Shown: positions 47,504-57,699 of the stretch, piece after piece | Layout: each line of letters starts with the position of its first letter | Position numbering within the stretch: position 1 is the first letter of the stretch | Assembly: GCF_963678635.1 (NCBI RefSeq) | Contig: NC_087067.1 | Location: 41,000,379-41,064,378 of the forward strand | Direction: 5' to 3' | Length of the DNA stretch: 64,000 bases | Source of the DNA: Symsagittifera roscoffensis | Lineage: Eukaryota > Xenacoelomorpha > Acoela > Convolutidae | Position numbers and translations under genes: made by a program | Notes under the pieces: model-generated | Databases searched by the model: none | What the model was told of the DNA's origin: nothing | The model's input: only the letters and a program-made list of their open reading frames with translations

Positions 47504-47830
47504 TTAGATTGCCAAAATAATCACTACGAAGTTGATCTACTTGGAACATCAATTTTCAAACCAATTCCATACTCACAATGTATAAAAAATAACACCCAAC
47601 AAAAACGAATAAATTACCACTCACATAAAAAAGACCTTTTTCCGTTAATTGAAAAAGAGAATTTAACTGATAAAATACATTTATCAGGACCACAAACAAA
47701 TGATTCAAAATACACAATAGATCAAGTTTTTGACCTCCATGACCCACTTGACACAATTCCTTTATCTAAATTAGAAATTGAAAACATTTTTCTCCCTCCA
47801 ACAGATAAAATTACAATTAATATCTTGTAA
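45578..47830 (+). pseudogene. pol: Pol RT-RNase H and linker, copy 2
   Basis: Same RT and RNase H motifs as copy 1, including YLDD. The frame is interrupted by TAA at 46652-46654 and ends at TAA 47828-47830. The 130 residues after RNase H (PLYLDCQNNHYEVDLLGTS onward) are a linker not present in copy 1. After 47830 the same frame continues for about 26 codons (DPVIRQLKSWHKYK) and then meets the integrase deletion joint at about 47893. Confidence 0.82.
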
Positions 47831-47879
47831 CAATATCAAAATCTTGACCCAGTAATTAGACAACTAAAATCATGGCACA

Positions 47880-49159
47880 AATACAAAAGGACCAATTTCA
47901 CCATCCTCTGAAGGAAACTCCTACATTATGGTAATTATTGACGCATTTACACATTATGTAGCACTCAACCCAGTACCACATTCTAACGCTTATTATGCTT
48001 ACACAACACTTTATGAACACTGGATAGCCAAACTCGGATTACCCGAAATTTTAGTTACAGACAACGGTACAGAATTCATAAATAATGAAATCATCACACT
48101 ATGTCATTTATACAACATTAAGCACAAACCGCGTACATCTCATGCACCTTGGACAAACGGTTTAGTCGAAGGTATGAACCGTTCACTACAAGAATATCTT
48201 AAATGTATCATCAATGGAAATGATACAAGATACACAGAATGGTCAGCAGATGTAAAATTATTTCCCTTAGCATATAATTCACAAATTACGACAACTCTAG
48301 GAATGTCACCATACGAAATGGTTTTTAATAAAAAGCAACATAAACCAATTATGTTTACAGCAAACTCTCATAAAAATGCACAAGGTCATTGCCAACCGAA
48401 TAAAGACTCAATTTGTTATAACCTACCTTTACACACACATGATGAAGATCATTTTCATCACCCACAAATCCTTAAATTAGCCTCCGGTACACACACCGAA
48501 TGGATTTTAAATAGAGATAAAAAACACAATGAAATTTACCAAAGAGTAACAAAAAAATTGTTACAAAGGCAAAACATTAACGAACAAATAAATTCACGCT
48601 TTACAGCAGCCTCAGGTTTAAAAATTGGAACATTTGTCTTAATACCTAATTTTAATACACAAAAAGGAATTTGTAAAAAATTACAACCCCTTCGCAAAGG
48701 ACCATACCAAATAATCGCCAAACCCACTGACGTAACATATAAAATCACCGATTCAGACCAAAAAGAAATTGTTCAACATAGAAACAATCTATTGCCTTAC
48801 TACCCAAAAGAATACGCACTACGCGAACTAACTCAATTATATTCTTTCACAGGTTTAAAAGTTATTCAAAATCACCCACATACGGAAATTGAAATAAATG
48901 AACAAAATGACATTCACCTTGAAAAACAAAATAAAAAACCAACTACAAACCAAAACAATACAAAAAGCTAGATCAAAAAATACCTCAAAAAGAAAGGAAA
49001 AACAAAAAAATGATAGAAAAAATTATACCCCAAGAACAAGTCGAGAAATCAGAACATAGAGAGTCATCACGACTTAGAAATCAACCACGTAAAAACTACA
49101 AAACATTCATCCCACAATCTAAAATATTAAAGAAAGTTGAATTTCAAAAACAGCTTTAA
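47880..49159 (+). pseudogene. pol: Integrase, missing zinc finger and first catalytic Asp
   Basis: The core begins abruptly at GPISPSSEGNSY and continues IMVIIDAFTHY, LVTDNGTEF and GLVEGMNRS, so the second Asp and the Glu of the D,D(35)E triad are present (35 residues apart). The C-terminal GPY/F-like module reads LRKGPYQIIAKPTDVTYKI. The frame stops at 48971 and the last 50 residues (SSRLRNQPRKNYKTF, ILKKVEFQK) are in another frame, 49010-49159. The HHCC zinc finger and the segment with the first Asp are absent. The decayed minus-strand relative at 62650-63340 still has them, so this is a deletion. Confidence 0.82.
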
Positions 49160-49873
49160 TTTTAAAATTAATAATATTTGCAGCTCTGAAACATTTTGAA
49201 TTTTCCTTTTTCAAAATAACATGCTGCATACACGCAGCAATTCTAGTTCAAAATTAACCAATAGGATTCATTCAATCCGTCGTCACCTTCTATAACTCTA
49301 GCACAAACCAATTAGACGACAAATATTAAACTCCAGGCATATCTATAACTATAACTTTACAACCTCCAGGTCAAAAATAAGCAAACCACTCAAACTTGAC
49401 AACTAAAATAAATACCACCATAATATCATAACCCTCCCTTATCTAATAACGCAAAGATCAACAATATTTTCCCAACTCAGACCTCAAAAACCCCCAAAAC
49501 AAAAATGTTAAATTAGCCTAAAGTAAAAGTACGACCATATTAATTTAGCCTAAAGTACAAAAATCGCAAAAATACCCCAGATCACCTGACAAATAAAAAT
49601 AAAGTAAAAGAAGACCTCCCAAACACCATAAAATTCGCCCCAAACAACTTTTCACAAAACTCAACCCACCTGTCAAAAAATCAATAAATAATTCGACCAC
49701 ACTTGAAAATTGCCCCAAACAACAAAAAATATTCGACCAAGAAGCCATTTCTTAAATGCTCTTCTCTCGATCAGTCAACACAATTTTCAACATTTTCATA
49801 AACTTTTTAACAATACTTAAACTTTTATTCATATTTCTCTTTGATACTTTTGAAGCTTTTATAATATTTTTAA
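49160..49873 (+). other. Non-coding A-rich stretch
   Basis: No open frame of note. A small perfect hairpin (TGCTGC, ATACAC, GCAGCA) occurs at 49231-49248. Confidence 0.4.
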
Positions 49874-50134
49874 TCATTTTTTGCAATATTTTTTAAATTT
49901 TCTACTCCATATTTGAAATATATCTCCAACTTATCTCCAATATATCTGATACGAACCATTTTTAGTAGAACAGATATTTTTTTACTATTTGTAATTTTTG
50001 TAACATTTTTATCATCCCTAATATTGACAATATGCAAATGTATAAAGAAGGCAATCATAACATTCGCCTTAGCAACAATCCTTTTAATTCTTTTTCTTGA
50101 AGAATACTACAATAAACATAAATTTTTTCACTAA
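49874..50134 (+). CDS. Small double-membrane-span ORF, no ATG
   Basis: An open frame of about 86 codons encodes two hydrophobic segments (DIFLLFVIFVTFLSSLILTI and AIITFALATILLILFL) joined by a short basic loop (CKCIKKA), ending EEYYNKHKFFH. There is no ATG in the frame, so it would need splicing or a non-AUG start. It could be a viroporin-like accessory protein or an accident of T-rich sequence inside an otherwise T-poor element. Confidence 0.3.
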   Translation, partial: SFFAIFFKFSTPYLKYISNLSPIYLIRTIFSRTDIFLLFVIFVTFLSSLILTICKCIKKAIITFALATILLILFLEEYYNKHKFFH

Positions 50135-50169
50135 AAGAAACCAATCAAAAAACCCTCAAAAATTGCTAA

Positions 50170-51276
50170 CCAACAATCACACAGTCAGTCTTCACCGACA
50201 ACATCCCAAGAAAACCCGACAATACCTACATTACCCAAAACCTCCAAACATCTACACGAATTTCTTTCCAAGATAACCCATATACTTTTGAAGAACGACA
50301 CGCTCGCTTATCTGAACCATTAGAACCAGTTCAGCGACAGGCACCTCTAAGTGAACCAACATATAACTTGTACCCAACACTACCACAAGACTTAAGTAGA
50401 ATAAGAAAAATTAGCCAAAACCAAAATACAGTTGAAATAAATAGACAAATTATACATCCACGACGAAATAGAATTTTTCAAACCCCCTGAGTTCATTTTG
50501 ATGTACCCCAATCCCCATCACCAAGTACTCCAGAAAACCCAATTAGCATATTACCGGAAACCCCTTCACTTCTTTCACAACGTAGCACCTCAAGTATACC
50601 CTCAGATTACTTAGGTTCAACACCAACATCTGAACAAATACGTGAAAATCCCTTTAACCCCCCAAACCAAACATCACGACTACCATATTGGACAACACAA
50701 TCATTCACACAAGGTGAACCAAATCTAATAAATGACCCAATAGATATTTCTACGGATACAACAACATCATCATCACTACCAGAAACATTATCACTACCGT
50801 CAACACCATCAATAAGCCAGATTTCACCGACGCCTTTACACCTAAATTTTCCAAATAACCTCGACGCTAGATATCGAGAACAATCATCAACAAATATTCC
50901 TTTAAGATTAGATTGGAACACGTTCACAGCACCCCCACCATTATTTGGACAACACCCGGAAAGTAACCGACTCCACAACTGGGCACTCCATAGACTACAG
51001 TATAGACAAGACATCCACAAAGACATTCGTGACCATAACATCCAAATACTCCAACAAAATAGTCTATAATTAAAATTTGAAATCACGGTTAAACTAAACA
51101 ACATTGCTCAACATCCTTACCCATTAAACCCACCAAATATAACAGCTCAATCGCTACCACCACCATTTATAACAACTGAAGTAATATATAAATACGACAG
51201 ATATACCAAAAAGACAATTGGTTACATCACATTTTATAACCCGTACTCAGGATTATCATACACATGTATAATCTAA
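50170..51276 (+). pseudogene. ORF X, proline/serine/threonine-rich protein between pol and env
   Basis: A single frame stays open for about 368 codons apart from TGA (50488) and TAA (51067). It begins without a clear ATG. The middle is P/S/T-rich (LSLPSTPSISQISPTPLHL) with a structured stretch (HNWALHRLQYRQDIHKDI). The C-terminal end contains IYKYDRYTKKTIGYITFY. That end is recognisable in the minus-strand relative (61090-61195, LYKNDRYTRKAIAYTYF), so it is a family feature. Its stop overlaps the env start by 13 nt. Function unknown; not previously a standard gypsy gene. Confidence 0.65.
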
Positions 51277-53882
51277 AAATATTGATATTTCTCCAACTCC
51301 TTTTTCTAATAATCTCCGATCAGAACATAAATCCTTCTCCCCGCACAGGACCCCAAGACTTATTAGTAACACATTACGATTGTGAAGAAAATGAACAAAA
51401 AACACTACACAAATATGCAATTAATCAAGTAGCACAATGCGAAACGGAACCACAAGCTATAAAAACTACAAATGTAATAAAGACACTATATTCAAAAGCC
51501 CGAGCAACAACAGTCATAGGATATAAATTTACAGCAACATTTTCCGAAAAGAAAGTACATTGCTCACAAGTTTCAAACGGAAATAAAAACCGACTTGACC
51601 ACGAATCATTCTACCAAAGTAATATAGAACGACTTCTACATCTAAATCCCGATGATTGTAAAAGCGAGCTACTCAGATTGAACATCACAAGAAATAAAAA
51701 CACCGACAGAAAAATAGTATATTTTCAAGTCTTTGTCGATTCTGTACATCAAGCAGAACTTGAAAGATATCAAGGACATATAAAACTAGATGAAAAATAC
51801 CCATACAACGGCGCACACGGAAGATTAACTTATGACATACACGATAAGCACTTGATACCACACATTGGTATAAATAATCCATCAAACTGCAAAGCAGACA
51901 CAAAAAATAAAGGATATCAAGAAATAATGTTTTTCGATTGGAAAATACAACTCAAAAAAATACAACTCACACGAGATTTATCTGACAACACAATGATCTA
52001 TCAAGGAATTAGACTACCTTGTAAAAACGATCAAGGTTATTGTGATCCTACAACACGGACACAAGCAACAATTGTTTGGTTTCCCGAAGATACCTGTACA
52101 ACATTTCAAGTAGCAAAAATACACGCTCCAATGATAAAATTTCACAAAAAATATTTTATACAATCAATTCTATATGAATAAGTCCATCCATCACGAAAAC
52201 AAAGTACTGATTTTCGAAATATCCATAATATAGAAAATAAATTAACACGTTTTCAAATATATCAAGAAACAGAAATCGCATGCAAAAACAGAAACCCACT
52301 TCACAAAACACAATATTCTGAAATATTAGTTGAATACGAAAAAGGTTTCGACATGACCACTGGAAAAATAAAAATTGACCCTTATGCCACAGGTCATCCT
52401 CTACACGAAGGAACATCATATATACCAGTTAACTTTCAAAAAAGTAATGGTCAACCTGGTGGACATCTAAAGCCACATGACACTAGAAGCACACGTTTAC
52501 AAGAACTATCACTAATGAATAATTCTTATTTTGGTAATATCCACTATGATATCCTTTTAGATATATAGTTAGACTACACGATTAGTCGAATTTTTCAAGA
52601 AGTGTCACTCTCCGAATTAGAAACGATTCACCAATTATGCGAATTAGAAAGGACACAAATCCTACAATCACTTGCACTAGCAGTGTTAAAAATACCCTAC
52701 GCAGGATATTTACTATCAGGAAATAGATCAAGTTTTCTAGACTACGAAGAAAAAATTTTATGGTTTTATACTTGTACCAAAAAAGTGTCACCACTATATG
52801 TTTTTGAAGATAAAAGATGCTATAAAAGAATCCCTATCTTTTATAAAAATAAAGTACATTTTGTTGACACACTTTCAAGACGACCATGTTTTTGGGATAC
52901 CGCAGTCCCATGTGGATCAAAGAATAGCCACAATGTAGTACAATTGAACCCTGATGAAGATAAATATTATCTTCTTACCCCATACCCCACATTAATGCAA
53001 TCACGCAAAAAATTTTCACCCGAAAGCATCAGAGCTATTTTTCGTAACCCAAATATTGATCTACAATCAATTGGAATATATTCAAAATCTGATATCCAAC
53101 ACCACATTAGAACAACAATTCCAGGAATTATTAACACAAATGGACACTATACAAAGACAATCAATTGACCAAAACTTACGCAAACTTGCCGAAACAGCAG
53201 GATTTGCAGATATCTATATACAAGATTATAGCGGATATTTTAAAGACATTAAAGACTATATATATATCTAAACGGTGAAAAATACAGACCACAAGATATT
53301 TCACCTATAAATATTTTTAGCTTTGTTACACTAAAAAATGAAATTCTCGATTTTCTAGGATGGCCCTATTACATCTTATAAAAATTAACTATCCTATACG
53401 CAATGTTTAATTTTATAGGATTTCTTTTTTCACTTTTAAAAGGAATCTATAACACATGCGCTATACACACACAAGTAAATAGACAAGCAAGTGTAGCACG
53501 CATACTATTTGCAGGATTTTTTGGAATTTTTTCATCATCAATTAACAAAATTCTTCTAGACGCACAAATCAAAGAATATAATACAAAAATAGCGACAACA
53601 CAGAACACATACAACGAAGAACATAATAACATAGAAGTAACACCTACAGCACCACAGTTGCCACCCCTACCACATAACCATCCATTATCCTTAGTCCCAC
53701 GTAATTTCCGAAACCTAGCAATCACAAATAATCCAAATTCTAGACCAAATATACCACAAAGCCCCATCCAACATATAATGACCCATCATTCACAAAATGA
53801 TAATACATACGAAAAAATTATAGAACAACCCCACACCACCACTTTTCAGTCTCAAAATAATAATTTTTTTAGCCCACGATGA
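51264..53882 (+). pseudogene. env: Envelope glycoprotein, chuvirus-type G-like, broken
   Basis: ATG at 51264 starts with a hydrophobic signal-like segment (LKILIFLQLLFLIIS), then an ectodomain opening with a D-C pair. The same frame continues past TAA (52179) and TAG (52566) into the most diagnostic part: GYLLSGNRSSFLDYEEKI, then WFYTC, RCYKRIPIFY and VHFVDTLSRRPCF. The block resembles the glycoprotein G of chuviruses (negative-strand RNA viruses of arthropods), which some retroelements have captured. The frame shifts at about 53100, returns at about 53268 and meets TAA at 53379. A hydrophobic anchor region (FIGFLFSLLK, ILFAGFFGIFSSS) and a P/N-rich tail end at 53882. The breaks make it non-functional. 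Confidence 0.72.
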
Positions 53883-55666
53883 GCCGACAACTTGGATCCC
53901 TACACCGCTCAAATTCCCATCCAACCAACCTCAACACTCCAATCACAATAATCCCACTTTTTGCTTTCCCGCCACCCGATTTTCCAACTATTAATATAAC
54001 ATCAAGCATGAATTCGGATACTTATTCAGATATTTCAGTTTTATACTCAATTTCACAACTTAATAACCCTAATATAAAAACCCCTGACGAATTTGCAGAC
54101 TCCGAACCATCTCCAACCAATAATTTTCAAACCAACTCCTCAGTTTTTTCAAAGCCCCCTTTTTAACCGATCCCACTAAATAATCCACTCCCGTCTGTTT
54201 CTACTCCCTCTTATGCTTCACAAGTAACCCCAACCTATTCTCCATTTCATTCCGACCGATCATCTAATTCTCCCGATACTCCCCAAATCTCCCAAGAACT
54301 CGATAATTTTATCACCCTACAACAACAGCTAATACACCCTAACACCCTCACTATAAATCAAATTTCATCCACAATAGAATCCTCAAACCCACCTACTCCT
54401 ATACCCTCCTCAGCCTATACTGCATCGTTAGCACAATCATCCACATCCACCGAATCATCAAATAGCAACCACCGAGCTTATCGCACTTTCAAAAGAAAAT
54501 TCCCAAACCATCCATTCCCGACCAAACCAGGAACAGCCTGCGAGTATATTAATCATCCACACCACACCAACACGAAAGATTTTCCAGCAATCACCTTACC
54601 TTCATTCCCACAATAAACTTTAAACACACCTAACGACACTAACGACACACGTAGTTTTGTAGATGAAAATGTTTTAATGCCTACACTTCATTGGACAACA
54701 TATTACCATTTTACTAATCCCCTTTGCCTGCCACTAGCTAATAATCATAACGATATAGAAAAGAATAAAGATATGCTGTATCGACTCACCACAACACTAA
54801 CACATAGACAATTTACTTAAAAAATCACTAAAAACATTCACTGCACCCCGAACTAACGAATTTACAATAGAATATTACGACCATAATATCATCCGAACTA
54901 ATCAAGACTAACAGAAAAATTCGCTAGCCCACAACTAACAGAAAAATTCTTCATCAAAACATCATATATATTCACACTCAATATTTTTGATAGAAAATAT
55001 GACATCATCATTTCTGAAGCACTAACTGATATGCAAGCTTACGAAAGTTTTAAAGAAAAATTTCAATTATTTTCACTAACCTTTCACTTCCTTGCACCAC
55101 ATGAACGCAATTTGCACTGTTCACACGAAATTATGTTACGCACTAAACAAACTCACACATATACATACTATCGCTTCATACAAAATCATTTTGATCTACT
55201 TACTCCATCAAGACAACCACACCATCGTTTTCAGTTTCTTAACTCGAAGTACACTTCACCATTTTTTCTAAATTTCACCTATTGCATCAAAGATACTAAC
55301 CTCCACGGCATCCTCCGCAATTATGACCCAATAACACAAATGTATATATTTTGTCCCATCACGAAGACCTTTAATGCCGAAGAATCCAGACCCTTCCTTA
55401 TCCCACATGAATTTATCCAACCTATAGAAATCCCTATATTAGAATTTATTCACAATACTAAATACAATCACAAAATATATAATCTCATTCAAAACATACC
55501 TTATGAGTTTGCAGTAGGCACCGAAGAACTAAAAGCTATTAAAGCACTTCAATTGCTTTGGCCACTGCTCCAAACTAAAAACATCATTCGCATACTAGCA
55601 AAATTACTAACAAATTCAGACTTAATACGCGACATCTTTCCCCACGGCTTTTTCCCAGACGATTAA
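53879..55666 (+). pseudogene. ORF Y, unknown protein downstream of env
   Basis: Its ATG (53879) overlaps the env stop by 4 nt. One frame runs about 595 codons with in-frame stops at 54164, about 54614 and about 54818, plus a less convincing stretch to 55000. The first half is P/S/T/N-rich. The second half (intact from 55031, 211 codons) looks like a folded domain: FQLFSLTFHFLAPHERN, YTSPFFLNFTYCIKDTNLHG, PIEIPILEFIHNTKYNH and ALQLLWPLLQTKNII. No family is recognised. The order pol, X, env, Y, with end-to-start overlaps, suggests a compact original arrangement. Confidence 0.6.
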
Positions 55667-55669
55667 CAG

Positions 55670-55746
55670 GTAAGTATAATTTACAAATATTCTTAACTAA
55701 TAAATTTAAATTAATACTAACCATTCTTTACTCATGTTTCTTTTAG
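55670..55746 (+). other. Predicted 77-bp intron just after the ORF Y stop
   Basis: TTAACAG|GTAAGTATAA is a near-perfect donor three nucleotides after the stop codon. CTCATGTTTCTTTTAG is a good acceptor 77 bp later. This would be a 3' UTR intron in the genomic RNA or subgenomic message. Confidence 0.5.
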
Positions 55747-57272
55747 ATTTTTAGTCTTCATATCACGATCATCTGCAAAAAACAGAAAAGAAAAATAAAA
55801 AATAAAAACTTGTTAAAATTCTTCTAAACTTCATTAATATTTTCCACAAGATAATCTGATAAAATTTATACCAAATGTAGTAAATTAATTTATAAATTAT
55901 TCCCCCATAAAGCAGTTAATTTAAATATGATGAAAATTTATAACTATTTCCCCCAAAAACACAAGCAGTAAAATTGAAATTCCATGTAATAAATTGATAA
56001 AATGAAAATGCAGTACTAACCTTTTGATATTTTCAATCATTCGCACAGGAATTCTATCCAAACTCGCACAGCTCGCCCAGGAAGAATTATTTAAATAATG
56101 AATTTCAGTTTCAAGTTTTCCCACTCAACAACTCTAACACACGATAACAAGTTTCAAACTTTCCTTTAACCCGGTTGGAAATGAATTATATACTAAACCA
56201 AACTAACCAACGCAGCTTACTAAACACCACAAATCATAAAATAACAGCATGACTAAGAAAAGAAAACCAACGGTACCCAAACCGGATTAACCCAGTTTAA
56301 AACTGGATAATTTATTCTTTTGAAGACTATTATAAAGTCTAAGAAAGAAATAAAAAAACACAAAAAAGTCGAAAGACAAACCCATAACAAAAACAATTTG
56401 TTTTTGTAAAAAGGACACAACCAAAGAAACATAAGAAAGACCAACACAAACCCAACATAAAACGTTATCACATAACAGGACTTCTCAAAGAAACCGCACG
56501 AAATCATACTCCCACTCCTGGCCTAACCCACCAGAGAGGACGTCCTGAGCATGCTCTATGGCCGGCCTAACCCACCGCGCTACATCCACGCTTTGTGACC
56601 ACGCTTCTATTTTTAGCAAGAGGTACTCAAGGGTGAGTAACTCTTCAAAATAACCGAACTAAAACAAAATGCTTTTGTGAAAACAACTAACTAAATTCAT
56701 AATTAAAAAACTGAACTAATAAAAATTTTATAAAATGTAAATCATACCTTGCAGTATATAGATCAGCACACAACAACAAAGACGAACATCCAAAGACAAA
56801 ATGACCCCACTACACTCGAACAAGAATGGCTAACCACAACCGATATGCCGTCCACAATCACAACTCAAAGGATTTAGAGTACGACTTGACTTCGCAGAAA
56901 AGGACTTCATTGAACTAGACCAATGACCACCTCGATGTTCAAGTATACGTACAGATCCGAGTTACAAGGCATCCCCTCCACGCACAATCTCCACGCCATT
57001 CCCAGACGAGGTTGAACAAAAAACAAGTTCTCTACATAATACAGAAAAACCCGTCATAGCAAACCATTTTGAAATCAGATTGATTTCGTTGGGAAACACA
57101 GTCGTTGTCACAAGAAGACACAACGATTGATGCCCTTAACTCCAGCGTCCTGGAACTTCTCTAACAAGAGGAACCGGACAAGAATACGACGTTCGCCAAA
57201 TACCAACGTTCATCATCCATCCTTTGAATTGCAGAAAGATAATTCTAAAAAACTCTGTAAAACCCGGATGGG
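55747..57272 (+). other. Long 3' non-coding region with an antisense tRNA-like piece
   Basis: No plausible plus-strand ORF. At 56505-56592 the minus strand resembles a tRNA-like SINE, and the 13-mer GGCCTAACCCACC occurs twice 45 bp apart (56519 and 56564). No strong polypurine tract precedes the 3' LTR; only GGATGGG (57267-57272 plus one) is purine-rich. Confidence 0.4.
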
Positions 57273-57695
57273 TGGAACCTGATCTAAACTATATTTTATG
57301 ATTGGATAAATTAGATATTTTACCACTGTAAAGTATTTAATATTAACCAATCATGATCCATCTAGTTAACAACCCACTTATTTGTAAGTGCTGAAATTAC
57401 TTGTAATTTAAGCACCAGAGAGATTTGAATGTAACTTAGAAATTAGTTGTCTCTCCAAGAGAACTTCAGCAGCCGCAACAAACCAGTATACCCTAGATCT
57501 ATTGAGCCTAGCAGAGACTAGTTAAACACCCTGAGACTAGAAAGTATAAGAGTAAGATTAGGATCGGTATTAGACTAAGAAGTTGCACGAATCTATCCGG
57601 CCGAAAATAAGATAGGGTACACCATCTGCGCGACGAGCAGACGGTGTACCCTATCCGAAATTACTCTATGAGTTAACCCCATCAGAAATAACTCA
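57273..57695 (+). repeat. 3' LTR (423 bp)
   Basis: Counterpart of 32803-33212 with about 10 substitutions. A 13-bp insertion creates a long hairpin: left arm 57611-57629 (GATAGGGTACACCATCTGC), 7-nt loop, right arm 57637-57655 (GCAGACGGTGTACCCTATC), with one mismatch. The 5' LTR and the older minus-strand LTR both lack the left arm. Confidence 0.95.
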
Positions 57696-57699
57696 GAAA
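57696..57699 (+). other. Target site duplication, right (GAAA)
   Basis: Matches 32799-32802. Confidence 0.8.

Larger units (their letters stand above)
32803..57695 (+). mobile_element. Giant Ty3/gypsy-class element with envelope, about 24.9 kb
   Basis: Bounded by TG...CA LTRs and GAAA duplications. Internal order is leader, small ORFs, gag, PR, RT, RNase H, IN with GPY/F-like module, small membrane ORF, ORF X, env, ORF Y, 3' region. The RT-RH-IN order and the GPY/F-like module place it in Ty3/gypsy (Metaviridae). Without the two long internal duplications it would still be about 18 kb, versus 5-10 kb for most gypsy elements. The LTRs differ at about 10 positions plus a 13-bp insertion (roughly 2.4 percent). 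All main genes carry stops or frameshifts, so this copy is inactive. Confidence 0.93.

Noticed and set aside
50607-51104. 165-codon minus-strand ORF in the giant element
   Set aside because: Shadow of plus-strand ORF X; S/V/C/W-rich translation of the antisense of P/S/T-rich codons.
57250-57272. Polypurine tract before the 3' LTR
   Set aside because: Only a short GGATGGG; too weak to call a PPT.
32803-57695. Variant genetic code as an explanation for in-frame stops
   Set aside because: TAA, TAG and TGA all interrupt frames, and frameshifts and a domain deletion are also present; decay is simpler. The alpha-kinase exons read normally.
32803-57695. BEL/Pao assignment because of the chuvirus-like env
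   Set aside because: The integrase has a GPY/F-like module and the RT/RNase H motifs are of the gypsy type.
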